A stretch of DNA of 64,000 bases from Paenibacillus solanacearum. Its GTDB lineage: Bacteria; Bacillota; Bacilli; Paenibacillales; NBRC-103111. Positions 43,017 to 53,100 of this stretch are shown piece by piece (within the stretch, counting starts at the first letter, position 1; every line of letters begins with the position of its first letter). Location of the stretch: positions 52,541 to 116,540 of the forward strand of contig NZ_CAJVAS010000018.1 of assembly GCF_910593845.1 (NCBI RefSeq), given 5' to 3'. A program made the position numbers and the translations under genes. A model generated the notes under the pieces. That model made no database searches and was not told the DNA's origin. It was given only the letters and a program-made list of their open reading frames with translations.

Positions 43017-45791
43017 ATGCATGTCCGAAAAATAATGAAAAAAGGGTTGATTTGCTGTCTTGGAACTTTATTGTGTTTCATCTCGTTGTTTGTCCCGATG
43101 AATGTCGGCGTGGCCGGCGCAACCGCGGCCGTACCGCTTGCAAATGCAGGTTTCGAGCAGGAGGTTACCGGCGGTGTGATTCCCGGCTGGAGGCAGACGT
43201 ACGGTAATGGCGTCACGGCCGTTACATACGGAGTAGTAAACGAAGCCAAGCATAGCGGCAGCTTTAGTCTGCGGTTGGATGACCAATCGGTTACGTCCAC
43301 GCTCGGACTGGAAAGCAACAAATTTACAGTGACCGGCGGGGTGAACTATTCCGCTTCCGCCATGTTTCAGGTAGAGCGCGAGAGACTCGCCATCTATTTA
43401 CAGTTTTTTAACGCGGCCGGTACACGCGTCGGCAATACGTCGAGCTGGGTCGATCCGGGGGAAGACGCTTGGATCAAGGGAAGCGTCTCCGGTACGGCTC
43501 CGGCGGATGCAATAACCGGCTCAGTGCTGCTGTACTCATCTTCGACGGGAAAGGGGGCGGGATATGTGGACGATGTGAAAGTGGAAGTGAACCCGATCGG
43601 GACTTTCGAAAATTTGGGAGAGCCGATATTGAACTTCATTAACCAAGATGCGGCGATCGGGAAGGAACAGGGCAAGGATGTGGCGTATGCCGTAGTGAAA
43701 GGCGCGAACGATAGCACCGTGTTCGCCGTGTTCGACCTGCTGAGCGCCAAAGTGATCAAAACGATTCCGATGCCCGGTGTTACCGGAGCTTGGGGGGTCA
43801 AGGCGGCGAGCGACGGCAAAATATATGCCGGTACGCACTACGACGGCCATCTGTTCCAATATACGCCAGGGGGCGACAGCCTCGTCGATCTGGGCCGACT
43901 GGGCGAAGAGACGCATGTATGGACGCTGGTCGCGGGTGCGAACGGCAAGATATATGCAGGCACTTACCCGAATGCGCATGTATTCGAGTATGACCCGGTA
44001 ACAAATCTCGTTAACGATCTCGGGCGGGTGCATCCGACTGAGAAGTATGTGCGCTCCCTTGCGTACGATTCGGACCGCAACGTACTGTATGCCGGTGTCG
44101 GCGGGTCGACGGCCGGTATCGTTAAAATCAATCTTGCGACCGGCAGCCAGCAGGAAATTTTGCAGCAATTGCTGCCGAACGCTTATTCGAATTACGATTT
44201 TGCCATGAATATGGGCTATGCGCTAGGCAAGCTGTTCGTCAGGCTCAACAAGCCGGATCATCTGCTTATCGTAGATGTGGCTACGGAGTCGATCGAATAT
44301 TACGATCCGAACGGTCTTGGCATGGGATCGCGGACGTTGGCTACGAAGCCGGGGGATACTCAGAACATTTATTTCGGCGGATACATTTTGCGCTCCTACA
44401 ACATTGCCACCCAGACGTTCGCCGTAGAGTTCTCCGATCCGAATGCAAGGGCAGCGAACTTCTTTGACGGCAAATTCGTTCAACTGAACGACCCGTCATG
44501 GCCAGGCTACACGTTTATCGGCGTCAGTGAAAAAGGCCAAATCATGATGCACAACAAGCAGACCGGGGAGCTGTCTACGAATCAGGTGGACAATTACGGT
44601 TCGCCGATCTTGATCCAGAGCGTGCATACCGGATTCGACGGCAATATTTACATTGGCGGTTACTTGGGAGCTACAGGGTTTACGTCGTACCGTCCGTCGG
44701 ACGGGACGTTCACGGAGATCCAGCAGTTCGGGCAAGTGGAATCGGTCGCGAGTGTCAACAATAAGCTGTACATTGGTACTTACGGCAATGCGAGGGTGTA
44801 TGAATACGATCCGACCGCGGCGTGGACCTCTACGAACCCCCGCCGGGTAGCCGAGCTGGTGAAGGACAATCAGGATCGCCCGTTTGCGATGGCAGGCGTC
44901 GATTCGCTCAATAAGCTTTACGTCGGCTCGGTTCCGGATTACGGCTCGCTGAGCGGGGCGCTGACGGTCTATGACGTGCCGACGCGGAAAGCACAAGTAT
45001 TCAAGGATATCGTACACAACCAAGGCGTCGTTTCCCTTGTGTACAAGGATGGACTTGTATACGGAGGGACGACGATCTACGGCGGTCTCGGCACCAGCGG
45101 TCCGTCGGAGAATGAAGGCAAGCTCTTCGTATTCGATACGGCGACGAATACCAAAGTATTCGAGATTGCCCCCGTTCCAGGGCGGAAAGTTGTGAGCGGC
45201 TTGCTGGCCGGACCGGACGGCCTGATCTGGGGCGTAGCCGAGGATACGATTTTCAAATTGGACCCGAATACGCGTCAGGTCGTATACAAAGCGGCGAAGC
45301 TGGGCCGTTATGCCACAGGCACCGTCTGGGTCGATGCATTCCTCAAGCTGGGGGCGGACGGCAACGTGTACGGGACGAACCGGCAAAAAACATTGTTCAT
45401 GATCAAGCCGGATACGATGGATTTTGTTGTAATCAAAAACGGCGCGGGCAACTACTTAACGCAGGATGCATACGGCAATTTATATATGGCAAACGACGCA
45501 ACGTTGTGGAAATATACGCTGCCGGCCGACGAACAATCCGTTGCCGATATGCTGCATAGATCAGCGGAAGCCGGACAAATACCGCAGCCGGTTCAAGCGC
45601 AATTGACGAATGCTTTGCGCCAGGCTGCCGATCAATACGGAAAGCAGCATAAAGACCAGGCGGTGAAGCATCTGCGCGATTTTCTAAAGCATCTTCACAA
45701 CCCGGCATTCGACACATCCGTCTCGCCGAAAGCGAAATGGCCGCTGGATCAGCAGGTGAGAACGCTGCTTGGCAAATGGGATTCCGAGTAG
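43017..45791 (+). CDS. Secreted CBM-like/beta-propeller protein with C-terminal FIMAH-like domain
   Basis: 924 residues. Signal peptide ends near GVAGATA. Residues ~40-190 resemble a carbohydrate-binding module of the CBM4/9 type (LANAGFEQE at the start, YVDDVKVEV at the end). Residues ~200-840 form a repeated propeller with blades such as GVKAASDGKIYAGTHYDGHL, GANGKIYAGTYPNAHVFEYD and FDGNIYIGGYLGATG. The last ~80 residues (SVADMLHRSAEAGQI...AVKHLRDFLKHL) match the helical FIMAH module found at the end of Paenibacillus polysaccharide-degrading enzymes. No catalytic residues are evident, so it is either a novel glycan-acting enzyme or a binding protein. ATG 43017; an ATG at 43035 is an alternative. 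Confidence 0.83.
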   Translation: MHVRKIMKKGLICCLGTLLCFISLFVPMNVGVAGATAAVPLANAGFEQEVTGGVIPGWRQTYGNGVTAVTYGVVNEAKHSGSFSLRLDDQSVTSTLGLESNKFTVTGGVNYSASAMFQVERERLAIYLQFFNAAGTRVGNTSSWVDPGEDAWIKGSVSGTAPADAITGSVLLYSSSTGKGAGYVDDVKVEVNPIGTFENLGEPILNFINQDAAIGKEQGKDVAYAVVKGANDSTVFAVFDLLSAKVIKTIPMPGVTGAWGVKAASDGKIYAGTHYDGHLFQYTPGGDSLVDLGRLGEETHVWTLVAGANGKIYAGTYPNAHVFEYDPVTNLVNDLGRVHPTEKYVRSLAYDSDRNVLYAGVGGSTAGIVKINLATGSQQEILQQLLPNAYSNYDFAMNMGYALGKLFVRLNKPDHLLIVDVATESIEYYDPNGLGMGSRTLATKPGDTQNIYFGGYILRSYNIATQTFAVEFSDPNARAANFFDGKFVQLNDPSWPGYTFIGVSEKGQIMMHNKQTGELSTNQVDNYGSPILIQSVHTGFDGNIYIGGYLGATGFTSYRPSDGTFTEIQQFGQVESVASVNNKLYIGTYGNARVYEYDPTAAWTSTNPRRVAELVKDNQDRPFAMAGVDSLNKLYVGSVPDYGSLSGALTVYDVPTRKAQVFKDIVHNQGVVSLVYKDGLVYGGTTIYGGLGTSGPSENEGKLFVFDTATNTKVFEIAPVPGRKVVSGLLAGPDGLIWGVAEDTIFKLDPNTRQVVYKAAKLGRYATGTVWVDAFLKLGADGNVYGTNRQKTLFMIKPDTMDFVVIKNGAGNYLTQDAYGNLYMANDATLWKYTLPADEQSVADMLHRSAEAGQIPQPVQAQLTNALRQAADQYGKQHKDQAVKHLRDFLKHLHNPAFDTSVSPKAKWPLDQQVRTLLGKWDSE

Positions 45792-45844
45792 GAGCATCGC
45801 TCGGGCGGCTTGCATGGTTTGAACGGAAATAGAATGAAAACTAG

Positions 45845-45882
45845 CGGGTTGTCGCTGTGTACGATATGGCGGCAGCCCGTTT
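45845..45882 (+). terminator. Probable terminator of the propeller gene
   Basis: CGGGTTGTCGC and GCGGCAGCCCG pair with two G-U positions around a 13-base loop, followed by TTTGTATG. The T-run is short. Confidence 0.55.
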
Positions 45883-45987
45883 GTATGTATTCATTCAAAG
45901 CAGGGTGGCTCGGGACTCTTCTTGAAGCTGGCGGCAAGTTCGAGTATGCTGAGAATACATATTATATGGACAATGGTGGCGGTCACA

Positions 45988-47439
45988 ATGGAAGAGTCGG
46001 AAAAACCGAGCCGCAGGACGTTTCAGGCGCGACTCGATCGGATGGTCGATACGATTCGGGGCGAAATCATGAGTGGTGCTTATCGGGAAGGCGATTTTTT
46101 GCCCTCGGAGAAAGCTTATGCGAAGCAATACCGGATCAGCAACAAGACGGTGCGTCAAGGACTTGAAGTGCTCGTAGCCGAACGGCTGATCGAGAAAATA
46201 CCGCGCGTGGGCAACAAGGTCGCCAAGGTTTCCCGCGGAGATACGACGGTGATCAGGTTCGGCTGCCATACGTCGCTATTTCAGGAAGCGATCATGAGGA
46301 CGCTGATCGGGGAATTTCATAAGCAGCACCCTGGGGTTCGCGTCGAACTGGTTCCGCTTCCATCCGGGCTGCTCACATATCCAATGGTGAAATCGATGGT
46401 CGTGGAGAACGAGATCGATGTGTTTACGATGAATTACAACAGCTATGACGATTTTCGGCTGAACGATGCTTTGGACGAACTGGAAACGCTCGAATCGAAT
46501 CCTGCCGTCTATCCGTTTCTGAACGAATCGGTGACGCATGAAGGCCGATTAAAGCTGCAGCCGTTCGTATTTTCGCCCCTGATCTTGTGCTACAACAAGA
46601 ACCATTTTTGGGAGAAGGGCGTGATGGAGCCGGACAGCAGTTGGCGCTGGAATGTGTTGTTCGAGCAGGCGTCAAAGCTCGCGGTGGAGAATGAGCGTCT
46701 CGGATTTTATTTCCATTTCCCGTCGAGCAACCGTTGGCCGGTCTTTTTGCTGCAAAGCGGCATCCGTTTCGATCGCAATCCTTCGGGACGTGCCGCCGGC
46801 AGCACCGAGCAATTGAAGGAAAGCCTACGCGCTTGCCGGGAGCTGATCTATATGCAAAATCGCTTCCCGCTGTTTTTATCGGAGAAGGACGGGGATGCGG
46901 AAGAGCTGTTCTTTAGCGAAAAAGTATCGATGATCATGACGACGTACCTGGCTTTGAACCACCATGAGCCCCGCACGAAATTCGAATACGATATCGCGCC
47001 GCTGCCTTACCTGAACGACCCGAAGACGCTGCTGCTGATGATCGGGCTGGCCGTGAGTGGGCAATCGAAGGCAAAAGAGAGCGCTCGTCGCTTCGTCGAA
47101 TTTCTCGCATCATATCAGGTGCAGCTGATGATTCGCCAGAAGACGCTCAGCATCCCAAGCTTGAAGCCGGCGGCGGAATGGAGCGGCAAGGAGACGATGT
47201 ATCGGCCGTCGCGGTTCCCGATGTACCGGGACATCATCCCGACGTTTCGTTCGTTCGCCGCCTTGAACATGTCGTCATCGGAATTGTACCGGTTCTATCG
47301 TGAGGCGAAGCTGTTCTGGTCGGGACTGGAGACGGAGGAAGCCATCGTAAAACGGTTGGAGCGGTTGCTGTACAAGCCGCAGGAAAGCGCCGAGGATCTT
47401 CCGAGGACGGTCTATCCTATGAATCATGTCGAAGAATAG
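45988..47439 (+). CDS. GntR-type regulator fused to a solute-binding-protein-like sensor
   Basis: 483 residues. The N-terminal winged helix of GntR type reads IRGEIMSGAYREGDFLPSEK and NKTVRQGLEVLVAERLIEKI. From residue ~90 (IRFGCHTSLFQEAIMRTL) the protein has the family-1 extracellular solute-binding fold (FHKQHPGVRVELV, LILCYNKNHFWEKG, KFEYDIAPLPYLND), without a signal peptide, so it senses a sugar inside the cell. Start ATG 45988 is my choice (GGTGGCGG upstream); ATG 45973 and TTG 45922 are in frame. It follows the propeller/FIMAH gene, the likely target, on the same strand. Confidence 0.86.
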   Translation: MEESEKPSRRTFQARLDRMVDTIRGEIMSGAYREGDFLPSEKAYAKQYRISNKTVRQGLEVLVAERLIEKIPRVGNKVAKVSRGDTTVIRFGCHTSLFQEAIMRTLIGEFHKQHPGVRVELVPLPSGLLTYPMVKSMVVENEIDVFTMNYNSYDDFRLNDALDELETLESNPAVYPFLNESVTHEGRLKLQPFVFSPLILCYNKNHFWEKGVMEPDSSWRWNVLFEQASKLAVENERLGFYFHFPSSNRWPVFLLQSGIRFDRNPSGRAAGSTEQLKESLRACRELIYMQNRFPLFLSEKDGDAEELFFSEKVSMIMTTYLALNHHEPRTKFEYDIAPLPYLNDPKTLLLMIGLAVSGQSKAKESARRFVEFLASYQVQLMIRQKTLSIPSLKPAAEWSGKETMYRPSRFPMYRDIIPTFRSFAALNMSSSELYRFYREAKLFWSGLETEEAIVKRLERLLYKPQESAEDLPRTVYPMNHVEE

Positions 47440-47476
47440 GACGTGTAGCGCCTAGGAAAAAGGAATACGCTCATTA

Positions 47477-47505
47477 ACGCACTGTCGCAGACAGTGCGTT
47501 TTATT
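47477..47505 (+). terminator. Rho-independent terminator after the GntR gene
   Basis: Perfect 10-bp stem ACGCACTGTC / GACAGTGCGT with a 3-base loop, followed by TTTATTATG. Confidence 0.83.
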
Positions 47506-47546
47506 ATGTTTACTGTCGCTGCTGGCCGCACGCTAAAGCAAACCGA

Positions 47547-48425
47547 TCAATTTTTTAATTCCGCTAAGTCGAGCTGGCGAATCCGCACTGGATCGGCGAT
47601 CATTTCGATCTCGGCGATCTTCCCGCCCACAATCTTGAGTTCGAGTACGAATAGCATTTGACCGCGAGGCGCAACGACGACACCCACAGATCCGTTCACG
47701 AGCACCGGCCTCGCCCCTTGGGCACGACCAGCGAAGCCTTTGGCGACAGCTTCCGCTCCTTGAACAATCGGCCATGCAGCGACCGGCGGGAATGCAGGGT
47801 CTTGCCGGAGCACAATATCAGGGTCCAGTACCGCAAGAAGCTTCTCAAAATCTCCCGTGCGCGACGCAGCCAGAAAAGCTTCTACAAGCTCCTTTTGTCG
47901 ATTGAATGCTTCCGAATCCGCAGTCGCCTTCGCCCCCTGAACCCGGCGGCGTGCACGGCTCGCAAGCTGTCTGGCTGCAGCATCGTTACGCCCTATAATC
48001 GGGGCAATCTCCGAGAAGGACAGGGCGAAAATATCGTGCAAAACGAAGGCGATACGTTCGGAGGGATTTAAATTCCCAAGGACCATCAGCATCGCAAGAC
48101 CAACAGAGTCGGCCAGTAATGCTTCGTACTCGGGATCGCTTTCATCCTGACGGCTATGAGCCGGTTCAGGCATCCTCTCCAGCGTAAGCTCCTCACGTCG
48201 CGATTTGCGAGTTCGCAGCATATCCAGGCACACCCTCGAGACGATCGTTGTTAGCCAGCCCCCCATATTCTCGACCTCGCTGCTATGGGTGCGGCTAAGC
48301 CGTATCCATGATTCCTGCACAGCATCATCCGCTTCACTTACAGATCCGAGCATCCGGTAAGCTACTCTTTGCAAGTGATTCCGATGCGCCTCGAATTGTT
48401 CCACAAGCCAATCTTGATCGTTCAT
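47547..48425 (-). CDS. ECF sigma factor with C-terminal SnoaL-like domain (SigJ type)
   Basis: 292 residues. Region 2 (YRMLGSVSEADDAVQESWIR) and region 4 (FALSFSEIAPIIGRNDAAAR) of a sigma-70 family extracytoplasmic factor, followed by a ~120-residue SnoaL/NTF2-like domain (LVEAFLAASRTGDFEKLLAV). The fused domain replaces an anti-sigma factor in such ECF41/ECF56-like groups and regulates activity. The start at 48425 gives the usual spacing to AAGGAAGG; upstream in-frame codons are too close. Divergent from doxX, with matching promoter motifs on both strands. Confidence 0.88.
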   Translation of the reverse strand: MNDQDWLVEQFEAHRNHLQRVAYRMLGSVSEADDAVQESWIRLSRTHSSEVENMGGWLTTIVSRVCLDMLRTRKSRREELTLERMPEPAHSRQDESDPEYEALLADSVGLAMLMVLGNLNPSERIAFVLHDIFALSFSEIAPIIGRNDAAARQLASRARRRVQGAKATADSEAFNRQKELVEAFLAASRTGDFEKLLAVLDPDIVLRQDPAFPPVAAWPIVQGAEAVAKGFAGRAQGARPVLVNGSVGVVVAPRGQMLFVLELKIVGGKIAEIEMIADPVRIRQLDLAELKN

Positions 48426-48463
48426 ACATGACATTCCTTCCTTCGGTTCCTTTTTACTTATAT

Positions 48464-48490
48464 GTCGTACAAAACCTAACAAATGTGACA
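48464..48490 (-). promoter_or_regulatory. ECF-type promoter of the sigma factor gene (autoregulation)
   Basis: On the minus strand TGTCACA (48490-48484), a 16-base spacer and CGAC (48467-48464). TGTCACA is the -35 element known for ECF41 sigma factors; the known -10 is CGTC, so one base differs. Confidence 0.62.
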
Positions 48491-48507
48491 ATGGAAATGT
48501 ATGCATC

Positions 48508-48534
48508 TGTCACGTTTCCTCGCTGACTTACGAC
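48508..48534 (+). promoter_or_regulatory. ECF-type promoter upstream of doxX
   Basis: TGTCACG (48508-48514), 16 bases and CGAC (48531-48534): the same element and spacing as on the opposite strand. The leader to doxX is about 175 bases and contains an additional AAGGAGG-ATG at 48625 in another frame. Confidence 0.58.
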
Positions 48535-48715
48535 ATCATGAGTGATAAGGGAAACCGGATCATACGAAGAAGATCGAGGGGATCCCGGAGAAACATGCAA
48601 TCGAAGGAGGTGTGATTCGGAGATATGCCGCTGGGTGTGATGGCGGGCAGCTCGAAAAGTGTGGGCGCAGGTAAGATGAAGGGTATGACGCAGATAATAA
48701 AGGGAGGAAATGTTT

Positions 48716-49081
48716 ATGACTGTATTTTCCATCGTTCTTCAAAGTTTGTTGATCTTGTACTATCTCTTTTCAGGAGGAGCGAAGATCGTCGGGGCCCAAT
48801 ACTGGGCCGATATATTCAAGAACCTTAGACTGCCGCAGTGGCTTCGTGTCGTTACAGGTATCGTCCAGTTAGTCGGGGCTGCATTGCTCATCATCGGCTA
48901 CTGGTATGCAGGGGCGGTCGCATGGGCCGGCGTATGGCTTGGAATCACAATGGTATTGGCGTGCCTCGCCCATTTCAGGGTCAAAGATTCAATCGGCAAA
49001 ACAGTGCCAGCCATCGTGTTTACCGTGTTAATCATCATTTTAACCATCCTTAATGCAGACAGCCTGAATCTTCCTATATGA
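48716..49081 (+). CDS. DoxX family membrane protein
   Basis: 121 residues, four hydrophobic helices, with the DoxX-like YLFSGGAKIVG and the helix-3 LGITMVLACLAHFRVKD. DoxX-type proteins are frequently encoded next to ECF41-like sigma factors and act in redox or membrane stress. ATG 48716 lies 8 bases after GGAGG; ATG 48710 is too close. The probable controlling sigma factor is divergent. Confidence 0.84.
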   Translation: MTVFSIVLQSLLILYYLFSGGAKIVGAQYWADIFKNLRLPQWLRVVTGIVQLVGAALLIIGYWYAGAVAWAGVWLGITMVLACLAHFRVKDSIGKTVPAIVFTVLIIILTILNADSLNLPI

Positions 49082-49108
49082 TAAGTTGCTGGCCAATATA
49101 GGGAGTCG

Positions 49109-49993
49109 TCAGCTTTGTTGCTGCCACATTTGCCGGAACGCTAGCGGGGTGGTGCCTTCCTGCTTTCTGAAGATGTTGATGAAGTGACTGACATGCTCGA
49201 AACCGCTATGGTGCGCAATCTCCTTCACGGTCATGGCGGTATGAATCAGCATTTCCTTCGCTTCGTTGATGCGGATATTAATTAAATACTGGTTCGGCGT
49301 GCAGCCGGTATATTTTTTAAATTGCTTCAGCAGATGGTATTTGTTGACCGATACCTCTGCGGCAAGCAAATCGAGCGTTAGTTTTTCCGCGTATCTTTTG
49401 TCGACCAATTCCACGGTTTTTTTGATAAACGCGGGGATGGAGCCCGGCGACGCCCAGTTTCCCGGAATTTTGACGCAGAGCAGCAGCTCCGTCAACATAT
49501 CGGTAATGATCTGCGAAGCGACCGGCTCCATTCCTGCGTCCTTCCGGGTATGAACCTCCAGCAATCTCCACAAGTTCGCCGGTATGTTTGATTCCGGGAT
49601 AATTTCGACGACGGGGGAGTTGTGCTCGCTAAATTGATTATAATAGCCATTGCAGCAAATCCCGTTAAAGTGCACCCACAAGATTTCCCACGGCTCTGTC
49701 CCATCCTGCTCATAATACTGATATTCGCGGCAATCGATGTAGAAGACGTGGCCTTTTGACAGCTTGTATTTTTTGCCGCGATACGTCAGGCTCCCCTTAC
49801 CGGACACGGTATACAAAATCAAATACGAATGCAGCCGTTCTCTTTCCGTAAAATAATCGCTGAGCGCAAAGAAGTGACCGATTTCCTGCACATAGAAAAA
49901 AGTATTCCGGGCGGCGGGGCTTGGCGTTGCGATAATGTATACGGATTGATCCGACCATGCATACGACGCCCTCAAATAATAAGTCTTCGTCAT
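49109..49993 (-). CDS. AraC family transcriptional regulator
   Basis: 294 residues. N-terminal cupin-like sensor (YLILYTVSGKGSLTYRGKKY, VFYIDCREYQYY) and C-terminal double HTH (LLAAEVSVNKYHLLKQFKKY, MTVKEIAHHSGFEHVSHFIN), typical of sugar-responsive activators in Firmicutes. Divergent from the glycosidase operon; the promoter there has a perfect -10 (TATAAT) but no good -35, as expected for an activated promoter. Confidence 0.93.
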   Translation of the reverse strand: MTKTYYLRASYAWSDQSVYIIATPSPAARNTFFYVQEIGHFFALSDYFTERERLHSYLILYTVSGKGSLTYRGKKYKLSKGHVFYIDCREYQYYEQDGTEPWEILWVHFNGICCNGYYNQFSEHNSPVVEIIPESNIPANLWRLLEVHTRKDAGMEPVASQIITDMLTELLLCVKIPGNWASPGSIPAFIKKTVELVDKRYAEKLTLDLLAAEVSVNKYHLLKQFKKYTGCTPNQYLINIRINEAKEMLIHTAMTVKEIAHHSGFEHVSHFINIFRKQEGTTPLAFRQMWQQQS

Positions 49994-50146
49994 TGTACAC
50001 CCTCACCCGTTCTCATCCTGATAGTTAAAATAGTAACACAAGTGCCATTCGGAATCATGAGTGAAGTTGGACAGTCGCTCGGCAGCCGCTCAACATACTG
50101 TTATTTTTGCCCAATTTCCTTCGATGAACCGCAGGGATTAGAAGGC

Positions 50147-50152
50147 TATAAT
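50147..50152 (+). promoter_or_regulatory. -10 box of the glycosidase operon
   Basis: TATAAT 46 bases before the ATG at 50198. No recognisable -35 box lies at 16-18 bases, consistent with AraC activation. Confidence 0.5.
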
Positions 50153-50197
50153 GAAGGAAAGACATTTATTTCTCGAGCTTGGGGAGGAGAACGACGA

Positions 50198-53100
50198 ATG
50201 GAACAAGTGGCACAACATTTTGCAAACCCGCCGAGGGAGTTTTCGCCCGTGCCGATTTGGTGGTGGAGCGGTGACGAGCTGAATCTCGAACGATTGAGAT
50301 GGCAAATGGAGAAGTTTGTCGAAGGCGGCGTCTATAACTTGCTTGTATTCAATCTGGCGCCGACCGGTCCGCTTTACGGTTCCGATGCCGATCGACCTCA
50401 TTTTTTTACCGAACAATGGTGGGATGTGTTCGCTAGCGTATGCGAATTTGCCGATGAGCTTGGCATTCGTCTTTGGTTTTACGATCAGATCGGATTTTCC
50501 GGGGCAAATATCCAGGCGAATTTGGTGCGAAATGAGTCGTCTTATGCCGGGCAATCGATGGAAACGCTCACAACGCTAGGGGAGGATTCGTTGACGGTTC
50601 GCTGCCCTGCGGAGGGAGAACTTCTGGCAGCGGTAGCCGTCCCCGTTGACGACGAAGGCAATGCGGCCGGGGACCCGGTAGAAATTGCTGCAAGCGGAAC
50701 AGAAGTCACCTTCTCCATGCCCGGCCGGTTTCGTTTACGTCTGATCTACGCCATACGGCGCGGCTTCGATTATTTCTCTGCCGAAGCTTGCCGTTCTCTG
50801 CTGGATCAAGTGCATGGCGAGTTCGAGCGCCGGGCAAGCCACTGGTTCCGCGACGTCATCGTCGGTTCTTTTCAGGATGAATTGCCGAACCTCCCGACAT
50901 GGGGCTCGCAATTTGCGGATCAGTTCCGTCAGCGCAAAGGCTACGATCCACGCTTGATGTATTTGTGGGAAGGCGACAGCGCCGAGGCGCGCCGCATGCG
51001 GATCGATTACCAGCAAGTGAGAGCGGAGCTGGCCGAGGAGGCGTTCTTCCGTCCGTTTTTCGAATGGCACGAGCGCCACGGGCTCACTTGCGGGTTTGAC
51101 CAGATGGGGCCTGCGAGAGGCGGCAATCCTGTGGCGGCCGTCAAATATTACGCAGATTACTTGCGTACGCACCGGTGGTACGGCGCCCCCGGCAGCGACC
51201 ATCACGGAGAAGCGAAAATCCACAGCTCCCTTGCCCATGTGTACGACAAAAAGCGGGTGTGGATCGAATCCTTCCACAGCAGCGGCTGGGGCGGAACACT
51301 GGAAGAGACGTTCGACTGGCTGCTGCCGTGGATTCGGGCCGGAGCGAACCTGTACAATCCGCATGCCGCCTATTACAGCACGCGCGGCGGCTGGTACGAG
51401 TGGGCGCCGCCTTCCACCTGCTGGCGGCAGCCTTATTGGCGGCATTATTCGGTATTTTCCGGGGCGGTCAGCCGGCTGTGCTATTTGTTTACGCAAGGGC
51501 ATCATGTTTGCGAAATCGGGATTTTGTATCCGACGACGGCGGTGCAGGCGAACCTTACCTTGAGCGAACCGCTCCCTCGGGCAAAAGCGGCACTGCAGTG
51601 CTACGCGTCGCTGGTTGGCAGCATGCATTGGAACAATACGAGCCCGGGCATCATGGACGGCGATCGGCGCGACTACGATATTTTGAATGACGACGCTTTG
51701 GAGCTAGCCGAGATTCGCGGCGGACGACTGTGTATTCGCGAAGAGGCATACCAGGCGATCATTCTTCCCGCCTGCTCCTTGCTGCGGGAGGAAACGGCCA
51801 AGATGCTGTGCCGGTTTGTGGAAGACGGCGGGACGCTGATCGCGATCGGCGAGGTGCCGCAGCCGCTGGACGACCGGCAGGATCGCCATGCCGCCAGGCT
51901 GGCCGGCTTGTTCGCAGAAGGGAAAGCGGTGTTCGTGGAAACGCCGGAAGAGGTCGTATCCCGCTTGTCGGGCATCAGGCGTACGGTCGATGCGCCCGTT
52001 CCGCTGCTTCATCGCAGAATTGGAGACTACGACGCGCTGTTCGTACAAGCGGCATTCCCTTGCGCCACCCATGTCAAGCCGAACATGAAGTGGGTTGAGG
52101 TGAGCTACAGCTTTACGCCTGACGAGTACCATCGGACCATGAAGGTCCGGTTGCCGGAATCGGCAAAGGAAGTGGAGCATTGGGACCCGATTACCAGCAA
52201 ACGGATCATGCTGCCTGTACGACGCGGGTCCGACGGGGCAGAAGTGGAAGTTTCCTTTGCGAGCGGACCTGCGGCCGTTCTCGTCTGGAAGCGCGATGCA
52301 TTGCCGGAAAGCGATTCCGCACCCGAACAAGCGGCATCGGGACCCATCGCGGCTATGCCATCGATCGCAGCGCAATCGGTGCTGCTGGGGGACAGCAAGT
52401 CCGAACCTCTCATGAGCCTTGGCGAAGAATGGGAATGCGAGCTTGTTCCGACGCTGGATAACCGTTACGGGGACTTTGACAAGCCCGACTATGAAGGAGC
52501 CCCTGCCACAGCTACATGGTTCATGGAACATCGGGTAGAACAGCCCGGTGAAGACGGACTTTCAGGCGGCTGGCACGAGCCTTCCGCTGCACGCCCGGGG
52601 CAGGTGCAGGCCACCTTCGGCACGTTCGCCTGGTGGTGCGGGCCTTATGCCGCAGCCGAATTGCCGCAGCCGGCGGCGGGGCGCGATGCCGGCCTGCTGG
52701 ACACATCCGCAGCCGGATGGAAGCCTGCGGTGTATTCGTTAAGCCGCGGCATCGCGAAAAATCCGATACACGTGCAAACTCTCGGTCCCAAAGGTCATGT
52801 TCCTGAGGAGTTCCTCCTGTTCGGCAAAGTGTCGGCCGGCGAAGGAGTACACGTTCGAACGGGTATTTGGTCGGACACCGTGCAAAACGTGAATCTGGCG
52901 GTTGGTGCTCCCGCTATCAAAAAAGTTTGGCTGAACGGTTCTCTTCTGCATGCCGATCATCCCGGCTATTTGAGCGTGGTGCCTGTACGTCTGGAAGAAG
53001 GGCTGAACGTTCTCGATTTGCAGTTGTTCCCCGAGAAGGACAACAGCAGCTTGCGTGCATACTGGTGTCTCCTACGACAACCGGAGCGGTTCGCGAGACC

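Noticed and set aside
48625..48828. A 67-codon frame starting after AAGGAGG in the doxX leader
   Set aside because: It overlaps doxX in another frame, its later part looks like out-of-frame doxX, and no domain is visible.
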